A stretch of 64,000 nucleotides of DNA from Vitellaria paradoxa. Taxonomy: Eukaryota > Streptophyta > Magnoliopsida > Ericales > Sapotaceae. The DNA lies in contig CM034233.1 of assembly GCA_019916065.1 (NCBI GenBank), positions 7,942,516-8,006,515 on the forward strand, read 5' to 3'. The notes below the pieces were generated by a model. It was given only the letters and a program-made list of their open reading frames with translations. It was not told the DNA's origin and did not search any database. A program made the translations under genes and the position numbers. Positions 49,601 through 61,600 of this stretch are shown here, piece by piece. Numbering within the stretch: the stretch's first letter is position 1; each line of letters opens with the position of its first letter.

Positions 49601-52600
49601 TTAACCTCTAATATTTTCCATCAATCATATAGAAATAAAAGTAATAAATGTTAACCTTTTGATTTTCTTCACTCTTCATCTACCGCATGCAGCCTTCTTC
49701 TCTCTCTCCTCCTCTTTCTCGCTTAATGTAGAATATAATAAAACCCTAGCTAACCCAACTCCTATTTATAAATATAACTTCTTTAATTAAGTGACATCAC
49801 ATCCACTTAAATTACGATGGACCTCCAATTATATCTCAATAATAAAAAAATTCCTTAAAACTCCAATGGTCCACACTTACCTGAAAACAAATAAATTAAT
49901 TATTTAAATATTATTTCTTAAATACAGCCAGTTAATTCCCTAACAAGAAAAATATAACATGTAAATAAAATAATTAATTAAAAATAAGAAATAACTAATT
50001 TCTGGGTTATAAAATATATGGTATCAAAAAAAATTATTATGCTTCCTATTCGGGAATAGCTACAAACAAATTTACACGGTTTGCTAGAACCCTACACTCC
50101 TATTTTGTATGGCCAAGAATTATGTTTGTGCTGTTGGTGTAACCCGCCATCTCCAGTAATTCTTTGTTTACCATCCTTTAGAGCTCTCCTATAATGTTGC
50201 TTGAACCTTCTTGTGCTTAAGATTTGTAGGATCAGTTATATTCTTGATACAAAGGCCACATTTTTTGGGTGTTTTAAGTGAAGAAATTTATAAAATCTAA
50301 AGTATATTTTTCTGTCCTTTTTTTAATTATCTATAATATTCTCCAAGGTGTCATAGCTTGAACTTGGCTATTTAATTATTGATGGGGTTCTGCAGGTGTT
50401 GCAGGGGCTTGAGACTGCCACAAATTGTGTTGAGGATATGGATGAATGGTTAGGCATTTTTAATGTAAAACTTAGACACATGAGAGAGGACATTGAATCG
50501 GTAGGACCTCCACTAACACTTCTGTGAAAATAGAGTATTGGGCCCATATTTTTTTATTTGCAGTTTTTGTATGTGCATGAAATCATTTATAAATGGTCAA
50601 ATACATATTGTTGCATGTGTTTATCCATATATTATCTGTTGCTTCCCTCTCCCTATATTTGAGCATTGCATTTTAATTATCCAAGTAGAAAATCATTTTA
50701 ACATTTTTTTTCTCTTTTACTGCAGTTTTTTTTTTTTTTTTAATTTTTTTCCCAACATTAGGTTTCTGAACCTTCCGACAGAACCATCATCATGAAAAGA
50801 GGAGAAAGATGTTTCTAATGGAATAAGTCCTGAGATAAACACTCATTTCTTGTTACTGAAAACTAATTCATACGCTTGCCACTGACAGACTTCCCCTAAA
50901 TTTCAACTTTATCCTCCCAAAGTGATATATTATGAGTGACTATCACGTTCTTCATGTGGTTTTACTCTTTATGTGAGAACATATGAACTATTACTAAGGC
51001 AATTGTATTTTTGCAGCTCAAATGCTTAGCCCCTTCGTTCTTGACCTGTAACATATATTATTGTGATTTGCAGATAGAAACTCGCAATAACAAGCTTGAA
51101 ATGCAGTCTGTAAATAATAAAGCTCTAATTGAGGAACTTGATAAGCTTCTTGAAAGATTGCGTGTGCCTACTGAGGTTACCCTGTATCACTTTAATAGTT
51201 TAATTGTTGAAATTCAATGATGGACTGGAGTTTGGTCGCCATATTCAATATTACCTTCTGAACTTTATTGTTTGGTGCAGTATGCGGCTTGCCTCACAGG
51301 GGGTTCATTTGATGAGGCACACATGCTTAAAAATATTAAAGCATGTGAGTGGTTAGCTGGTGCTTTACATGCTCTTGAAGTGCCTAGCTTGGAGCCTTGC
51401 TATGCAAAAATCCAAGCTGTATGTCCCATCTGTCTTTCTTCTTTCAGTTATTTTCTGACTCCAATCAGTTTAAGATCTTCAATATAGAAACGTGGCACAT
51501 GACATGGATGTCCCTGCATATATCTCCTAAGAATAAATCTTGCATAAGGAACTGATTCAAATATGGGTTGAAGTTATAATAGTCATAGATACAAGTTATG
51601 TTACATTACTCATCTATAAATAAATGTTTGTGTGATAAATATATTAATGCATCCCCTTGGTCCCTTTCTTAATATATTTACTAACCGAAAAAATATGTTT
51701 GTGTGTTTAGTGATAAGAAAATAACCTATGTTTAATTTATTGGTTTCCTATAGCATGCCTTAGCCGTACAAATACCTTTATATGCATACTTTTTTGTGTT
51801 ATGTAAATTTGAGAATATCATACACCCACAAAGACAAACATTGTGCTCATCTTGATGTATTTATGGTTAATATCTTAATAATTTTCTGGATATAACTATT
51901 ACTGACTAATGCATATATTTGTGCTATAGCAACGAAACAATTATATGCACAAAAGTGGTAAGATTTTGTCATTAAAACCCATCAGGACTGTTTTGATTAG
52001 AGATAATCATCTGGGACATGTGGGTTGCTGGACTCATACTTTTGGATGGCCTAACAGAGCCAAACTGTTGTAGGCAATCTGTTCACATATTTACCCATTG
52101 AACTGGTGGCGATGGTTTAGCCAGGTTAGGTAATCTGCGCTTTTGTGGGCCCTTGTTAGAGAGTGACTTAGTGCACATTTTGGATGATCCTTCTATGAAC
52201 CATATAGGGTGTATGCGTGTGTGTGTGTGTGTGTTTTTTTTTATTTTTTGGTGATTTTCTAATTTCCTGGGAGAAGATACTAGTTCAGGGGCAATTTCCT
52301 TGCCCTTTTTAATGTCTGGTAATTGCATCAATCATCATCTTTGTCAATACAAGATTTTGAAACTGATCTTGTGACAATAAAAATGTTTATATGGTTCATC
52401 AGGCATACAACCAACCAAACGGGCATTTTTTTAAGTCATTCCCTGTGATGTTTATAAACTGATTCATATTCCAAACTTGTTTTTATTATTATAACCAATT
52501 TTGTCTCATTTCTTCCTTTTCTATTTGGGTTCTCCTTTTGGAATCTCAGCGTGTAGACTATGTTTTTGTTATTTTCCCCTATTGTGGATTGAGAAGTGTG

Positions 52601-55600
52601 TGGCTTGCAATGGTGGAGCCAGGAATTTGAGTGAGAGGCGGGCCAAACTAACATTTTTTATATTTTAGGAGGATTGAGGTAAAATTTTTCATAACCTTTT
52701 TTTTTTTGGGGGAGGGGGGGTGCCCTACATTCGTGATAGTGGCCTAAGCTTGAAAAGAACAAATTGAAGGGCCCTTTTTTTTTCCTCGTCTTCTTATAAT
52801 GTTTCTCGTGTAATCATGACAATTTGTTTTTGCCTTTGAAGTGGATTGCAAATTTGCCTACTGTATAGTTTTGATACATCATCCCTTTCTAACAAAGGCA
52901 AATCAAACTTTTGCAGGTTAAAGAGAAGCGTGTGGAACTTGAGAAATTAAAATCTACTTTTGTTCGGAGAGCATCTGACTTCTTGAAAACCTACTTCGCT
53001 AGTTTGGTTGACTTTATGATAAGTGACAAAAGTTACTTCTCTCAGGTATTTTTGTGTTGCTTTACTTTTGGAAATTTTGAGTCTTTGGATTAGGAATTCT
53101 AAGTTTTGCTTATTTGGTTAAACAGCGGGGACAATTGAAGAGGCCTGATCATTCTGATCTACGGTATAAATGTAGGACATATGCTCGGCTTTTGCAACAC
53201 TTGAAGGTCAAATTGCATAGGAGATGCTCAATTATCAATAATTATCTTTAGTGTTTAGCCATCATCTTCGTATTTAATTTTCATTTTTTCCTGAATGCCT
53301 CTGTTTTTCTTTTGTCTTTGCAGAGTCTTGACAAGAAATGCTTGGGCCCATTGAGAAAAGTTTACTGTACATCTCTTAATTTGCTTCTTCGCCGGGAGGT
53401 CAATAAATTTCTATCAGATTTCTTGTAGTTACTTTGTCATGATGTCTTATGTTCCAATTTCCAGTTTTATTGGAGTTATTACTATAATTAACACATTCTT
53501 TTGAGTATACTCTCTTAAGTCAGGATGCAGCATTACAAGTTGCATGGTGAAACTTGGTATAGGGATTGAACTGAGAATAGGTTTATAAAGTTTAGTTGAT
53601 AAAGCAGGCTGATAGCTGGAATTCTTTGCTTGTGTGTGTGTGTGTAAAAATGCATATGAATATCGATCCCAACCATCTGAAGCTGGTTCTGCAGGTCTTC
53701 TTTTGCATTTGGATATATATTGGGTTAGCTTTTCCACATTACATGCACTAACATGAAATGCATTGTAAATGCAAATCTAAAACTTGTTACATATTTGATA
53801 GACTTGGAGTCCTTGAACCTTTCAACGACATGGTGCATATGGTTCAGAATTAGTATGGTGTTTATTTGGTAATACGGCATTCCATATAGAAACTATAATA
53901 AAATTTGATGCTGAAATGTGAAGTTTGAATCAGCTTCTCCGCTCGCACAAGGAAGGTTACCTATATCTGACCCTCCCTAGATCCCCTAGTGCCCTCTGCA
54001 CAGGTTGTCATTTTTTTAAATGTGGAGTTCGAATATTCACACTTTGCTTCCCCCAATAAAAGTGTTCCATGTTTCCTTATTCTTCTAACCACTGCTCATG
54101 ATGCAAACATCAAGGCCATATGCCAATAATTTGCAGCATTATATCTTCATCCCTGTTTCCTTTTAAGGTCTTTCGCTATTTTTTATGTTATCCATGATAC
54201 ATATTGCTAGAAATGTAGCTTTATACAGCATAATGTTGTTATTTCCTGACAATTCATGATTTATGAACCCTACCAACTTTAAATCATATAAAGTGGTGTT
54301 AGATTGTTCAATTTGCTCTATGGTTCCCTGTTGCTATGTAGGGCTTGCGATTAATTGTAAATTATGCATTTTTTTCTAAATAATGCAGTATCTGATTTCT
54401 CAATTCTTGGAAAATTTATGAGAGCGAATGTATTAACTAGGGCTTGTGATTAATTGTAAATTATGCATTTTTTTTCTAAATAATGCAGTATCTGATTTCT
54501 CAATTCTTGGAAAATTTATGAGTGTGAATGTATTAACTAATGAGGATTTTACCAATATAAAAAATACGTTTTTTGAAACCTAGTAGCCTACAGGCTCGTG
54601 AATTTGCAAATGAGCTTCGTGCTAGTACCAAAGCATCAAGAAATCCAATTGTATGGCTTGAAGGTTCTACAGGTTCGAGCCAAAGTGCGAATAATGCAGA
54701 TTCTTGTACAGTTTTGGAGGCATATGCCAAAATGCTGACAATATTTATCCCACTCCTTGTAGATGAGGTTGGAACCTTAATTTTCTACTCCCTTTCTGAA
54801 AGCTAATTGATGTTTCTCTCTGTTTTGTTTAAAACCTAAAGTTCTTCCATTGCTGAAATTGCAGAGTTCTTTTCTTGCACATTTCATGTGCTTTGAAGTT
54901 CCTACACTTGTACCACCAGTAGATGTTTCCAGTGGTAACAAAGCTGAATCCAATGATGATGATGCCAACGATGATGATTTGGGTATCATGGACATTGATG
55001 ACAATGACAGCAAAACTGGTAATCCATTTCTAAATAGCCCTCATTTTGTTCGGCACTGTTAAAAATTTCTCATACCTGCTCATCAAATTTTGTAGGTAAA
55101 AATTCGGCAGGGCTGGTGGCACTAAATGAATCACTGCAGGAATTGCTTGATGGAATACAAGTAATGTTTACAGTATACTATTATTGTTGTTGTTGTTGTT
55201 GTTGGCATTTAATACTGTTAATGGATTATCCAACTGGCTTTTGTTATGTAAGCCCACTAAAGAGGTTTAGTTAAAATTTGGATCTTTACTTAAAAATTTA
55301 GATGGTGTCAGACTAAAACTTGCAATCTATGTGAAAGTCAAAGGTGAATCAAGTTCACTGTCATTTTCCGGAGGTATGTTCTAATCTGCTGGTTCTTAGA
55401 GGAGAATATATAATGTAATGGGAATAGTTTAGAGTTTTTTTTCTGTAAAGAAAATAAAAAATAAAAGTTTAGATTGAAGCACTGATTCTATCACTCTGTT
55501 GGGGAACTCTTTTGTTAATATCAGTGGACTTTGGATTTAGATTCATGTCAGACAGGGTCGGTGCCATCATCATGATGGACATTTAATTCCTTTTAAATGG

Positions 55601-58600
55601 TTACTAAGCTTTTTACATTTGCTTAGTGCCAGGCATGTTAACCATTTTGCCAACTGTAATTTATACTATTTAGTCACTTCAGAAGTTCCAACATTTTGAC
55701 AATTTCTTTTTCTCATGAAATTTTAGGAAGACTTTTATGCTGTGGTGGATTGGGCATACAAGATTGACCCATTGCGCTGCATATCTATGCATGGAATTAC
55801 AGAACGCTATCTTTGTGGTCAAAAAGCTGATGCAGCAGGATTTGTGCGCATCTTGCTTGATGATCTTGAAAATAGAATTTCAACGCAGTTCAGCCGTGTG
55901 AGTTACATGCTTCTGGGTTGAATATTTGCGATTATTTGCATTAAATTGATTAGATTCACCTGCTTTAATGTGCACCATATTGCAGTTTGTTGATGAAGCA
56001 TGTCACCAGATTGAAAGATATGAGCGAAATGTGCGACAAATGGGTGTCTTGTCATATATACCAAGGTGAACCTGATCTGCTAGGTTTAGGCTTCATCTAG
56101 TTGCTACTTTCTTATGATTCAGGTGGTTCTCAATTTGAGCCTTTGCTATTTTGGTCAGCTGCACTGAAACAAGGGCAGACAATATAGAGCATACAATTAA
56201 GAGATAGACTACTTGAGATTTCTATAGATCACTGTATCTTTCTTCTTCTTCTTCTTTGGATAGATTAGGTCTTACTATATCAGTTTGCCATGTTTCTAAG
56301 AGAATAATGATCAATACCTAGACTGTCGCAACTGATATGCCCACAGTTTCACACAGAGAATATTATGCATTGGCTGCTTCTTTAGAAACTTATTTTGTGT
56401 TCCATTTCTCCATGCATATATTGTGTTCTTATCACTAAGTGAATGATTGACAAGCTTGGTTGGCAAAAATAAGATATATTTTGGATTTGATGGTTGTGGC
56501 CCACCTTCTTTTATGGAAAGGAATTTGGAGAACCGTGTTATGTGAAAGGCTGCTGGTGTCCCCTGGCTCATATGAAGGCTTTTTTTTTTTTATTATAATT
56601 TTGTTTACTGCTCTAATGAGGTATCCAATGTTTATTGATTCAGTAAAGTGGGGGGGCTACTCATGCAGCTGTTCTATTGTATGGTTAGCCATTACTGAAT
56701 ATTTTTGAAACTTCCTATGTTTTTTTTTTTTTTTCCCTGGGTTTCTGGAGATCTGAAATTCATTTTTGACTCTTGCTACTCGCCGTTATAAGTAAATTTT
56801 TTTTTTTTTTTAACTGTGGTTTTCTTTGATGACATATTTTGGCAACTTTAGCTTCATGTTTTGGTGAGTTTAACCTTATCCATTACAGAATTTTTGTTGG
56901 CATATCACAAAATTTGGTCACAAGATATCCATCTCCACGGAGGAGAGGGGGAAGTAGTTTAGTTGTTAAAGTACCCTTTGGGTGCCAAAACCAAAACCAA
57001 AAAATAGCTTTTAGGTTTTTCACACAAACTGAGAGATAGACACTTATAAAATTACAAATATACCATTTTAGGTTCCCTAGATTTTTATGCATAAAATGGG
57101 TAAAATTAACTTTTTCCAATGCAAATACCAACTTTTGGTACACAAACCAACCCTTATTATTGTTTATTTGGAACGAGTGGACACAAATTAAGTGGGGAGA
57201 AGTATTAAAATACTATTTTAGGTGGTTTTATATTGTTCCCAACATCATTATGTCCAATTCTCTCTTACATTTAAAAAATTTCTATGCATGTCTTCTTTTT
57301 TTTTTGATAGGTAAGCGGGGGGAGGGCCCCTTCTACGCATGTCTTCTCTTGCACTAATTACTTCTCTGAAGCCAACATGAGGCCAACATAACACGATAGG
57401 GGATTTAAAGACCTTTTGTTCTCTTCATTTCTTGTCTCAGACCAACCATCTTATTTATTTGCAAGTTTGTTGTTCCATGTTCATTAGTTTCAATCTTGGT
57501 TATACATCAATCCAAATACATCTTCTATCTTATGCACAGATTTGCAACGCTTGCTACCCGCATGGAGCAGTACATCCAGGGACAGTCAAGGGATTTGGTG
57601 GATCAAGCATACACTAAATTTGTGAGTACTCTCTGCCTATGAGATATTGTTAATTATAATCAGTTGTGTAACACCATCACTGTAATCTGATATTGCTTAG
57701 CCCAATTATAGAGCCACCTAGGAAGAACTTTTGAGAAAGCTTTATTTAGTTGGATTTGTATTCTTGACAAAAAATAAATAAAATAAAATAAAATAATTGC
57801 TGTATTCTGCCTGAAACAAGCTATTACTTTTTTATAAACAAGTGATTGCCTAGGCCCACATCCTTTGGACTTGTGCAATGATATAATATACTTGACTACA
57901 AGGATTAAAATTTGTCTTTCATCTCCTGAAATTATAACAATAAGAACTGAACTGATAATTGAACCAGCCAAGGCAATGGCCATATTATCTACAAATCTAA
58001 ATAAAAATAAAAAACTGAAAGATATGGTGTATGAACCCATATATGTAATATTGTATATAATATTTGGTTGGACATTGTTGAGTTGTTTGTGTAAGCAACT
58101 TCGCTTTTACTATGTAATATTGTATAATATTTGGTTGGACATTGTTGAGTTGTTTGTGTAAGCAACTTCGCTTTTACCCACAATACATTGCTTTGCATGA
58201 TAGAATAGGATCTGCCCCCAAAAACAGCACATTTGGCTGCTAAACTACGATGACACCACCCAAATTCGTTGTGCAGTTCCCTTAAAATGTCTTACATGAT
58301 GAGGGAGGATACCTGCCTGCAATTCTTTGTTTTTGGGTTGTTACTTGCACTTTCTTCTCACCAAGCTACCAGCCAAATAGAAAACATCGTTGGTTCCTGT
58401 GTTCTTTTATTGAACAGATTATCGAGCAGCAGAGAAGTCATATTTTCCCTTCTATTCTCTCATTTTATTCCTCATAAACCATTTTGAATCCCTGTCAGTT
58501 TGCTTAGATTGTTGAAACATTTGTTTTACAGGTTACCATAATGTTTGTGACTTTGGAGAAAATTTCAGCACAAGACCCAAAATATGCTGATATTTTGCTT

Positions 58601-61600
58601 TTAGAGAACTATGCTGCATTTCAAAATAGGTATTCCTGAATATGTATATTTTGCTTTTAGAGAACTATGCAGCTCCTTGGAATAGTGTTCTTTATTATAT
58701 GGATTGTACATTCTTATGATATTTTAAGTGATATTTACATCAGTTTATATAGAGCAGCATTCATTTCTACTAACCATATCACCTTCAACATACTGATTAG
58801 AAGCAGTTGCATGCAGTCTGTACGACCTAGCCAATGTTGTGCCCACTTTAGCAAAATTTTATCACCAGGCAAGTGAAAATTATGAACTAGCTTGCACACG
58901 TCAAATCAGTGTTGTCATATATTATGTAAGTAATTCATCTTTGAAGTTTATTTTTTTCATTTATATGTTTTTATTTTTATTATATGTTTCCAGTTTTTAC
59001 GTGATTTCTATTAAAATTTTAGCAAGTTTTCCTGTAATAATATATATTTTTTTAAATTATGTCTTTGAAGTGGCATGTTTTAATTGCATTTCGTTGTAGC
59101 AATTTGAACGACTTTTCCAGTTTGCTCGAAGAATTGAGGATTTGATGTATACGATCACTCCAGAAGAGGTTAGTGTTTAATCCTTTATTATCAGTATGTA
59201 TGCGCACTTTGCCATACGGCAACTCAGAATATCTCTTGGCTCTTAGCAAGATACTGTTGTACCATAGTTTGGCTTCCTGTAGTTTTGATCGGATTAGCAT
59301 TGATTTGAGTGGAATGAGTTCTGAGTTCTGAATCTTGTTATAGCTAGGACCTGTTATTTGACATGCAATTATACTTGTTTTACAACTTTGTATATGGTTT
59401 GTCAATTCTTATCTACCTATCATAAGCATTTCTCAACTAAATGGGGTTGGCTATATAGATCTTTTTTCTTCATTCCACTATGTTAAGGGTCATTTCCTCC
59501 GTTAGACAACATCGGGCCATGTCCTTTAATATTTCTACCTATTTTAATTTTGGTCTATCTTGTCCCCTCATATTACCACTGATTTGGATGCCCCTTGAAG
59601 ATAAAAGGACAATTTATAACTGGCTTACTGATATTTTCACTAGATATTAATAATGAGGGTTGGTATAATTTTAATCATGCCTTCCAAATTGTTCGTCCAT
59701 ATTTAAACATTTTGTAGCAAGTAGTAAGGGAGAAAGAAAAACTATTATGAAGACATGGACTGCAAGTTTGTCAATTCATATCCTCATAAAGATAATAGGA
59801 CAAAGTTTATCACTGGCTTTACTAATATTTTCACTAGATATTTATAACAAGGATTGTTCTCTAATTTTGATCATGCCTTCTGAATTGCTCTTAAATATTT
59901 AAACATTTTGTCGCTTGTGTATGGGACAAAAACAATTCTGTAGACATGAAATGCAAGTTTGTGATACAGTACAGCAGGGATGCCTAGTTGCCTTGGCTAT
60001 CAGCAGGGTCAAGTCCTTCCTTTCCCAGGCATTCGACAACCTAGTCTCGAGTAGTGTGTTTGGATAATGAATGTATGCTTATTGGATAAGTGTAGCAGTT
60101 GTTTTACACTTACAAGCTAAACTACTGCAGTAATAGTTGCTATGACATAATTTGCTGAACCTAAGTGTTTTCCTTTAAAAATTTTAGATCCCATTCCAGC
60201 TTGGATTGTCAAAAATGGATCTAAGGAAGGTGGTGAAATCCAGTTTATCTGGGGTGAGTTACTGTATAACCTTTGGCATCTCATGTCTTTAGTAGCAAAA
60301 TGCTTGACACAAATTAGTGTTTTACAGGTCGACAAGTCAATCAGTGCCATGTATAAGAAATTGCAAAAGAACTTGACCTCTGAGGAGTTATTACCCTCCT
60401 TATGGGATAAATGCAAGGTATGCAGAATCTTCTCTGATTACTTGTCCATGCTCTTGTAGGATGGTTTGGTTAATGCTGAAACTTTATATTTGACAAACAA
60501 TAATCTGGTAGTCGCATAAAATGTAATCCTTTTTTGTCCTTTCTGTGAGGAACCTATTTATAAAAGCTCAGAAAGTGAAAAAGAAAGAAATTTGGGGGAA
60601 AATTGTTGAAGGGGAAAAAATTAAATCCGAATATGCATAGACCAACTGAACTCAACTAAGCATTTTTCCAACTAAATGGGTTCAGCTATATGGATCATTT
60701 TCCTTCATTCCACTCGTTAAGGGGCAGTGCTTTTGCTAAACCACATCAAGCCATGGATTTCTTCATTATTTTTATTCAAGTTAGTTTTCATCCACCCTTC
60801 CCCCTCGTGTTACCCATGATTTGGATGTCATCATTCTTCCTAATTGGCGCATCTACTGATCTTTATTGTATGCGTCTATACCAACTTAACTGACTTTCCT
60901 TCACTTTTCTTCAATTGGCGTGCTACCTTCACCATTTCATGAATTCAGTCATTCCTAATATTATATTTTCTCATTTCATAACGCATTCTTATCTCAACTG
61001 CACTCATTTTATTAACACTCGGAGCCATGTGCATCAGACCACCTGAAGCAATATGTGGAATCTAAACATTGAAATAATCATTGACTGTAAGTGCATTAAT
61101 GGAAACATCATTAGATTGAAGATATTATCTCTCTCTCTCTCCCTCCCTCCCTCCCTCCCTTCTGGGATCCTTCTTCCATCATAGATTCATAGCATGAAAT
61201 AATATTCCATTTTGAGAATTGATTTAACACATGAAGAGAAGGATATCTTTGCCTTGCGTTCTGATATCAGAGCAAGGTGTTTTAAGAATCTGTGACAAGA
61301 ACATCAATCAGATGAACCAAATTGTGGGGGTTGTGGTGGGTTGTCATTTTTAGTTTGGTGCAAAGTATGTGAAAAGTGGGAAAAACTATTCAGCAATGGA
61401 TTGTCATTTTTAGTTTTGTGCAAAGTATGTGGAAAGCCGGCAACAACGTTATTTAAATGACTAAAATTCAAATAGGCTGTATTGGGTGATACTTGGACGA
61501 GTAAAATGGAAAATCATGTAGCTTGAGCTTTTGCCCTGAAGGCTACTTTCTTGCTGGCGCTGTATTAATATTAAAGCATTTTTGTGAAATCTCAGTTAGG

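Noticed and set aside
52608..52670. Fragment tggtggagccaggaatttga, resembling a common plant dispersed repeat end
   Set aside because: Too short and without ends or coding sequence to assign to any element.
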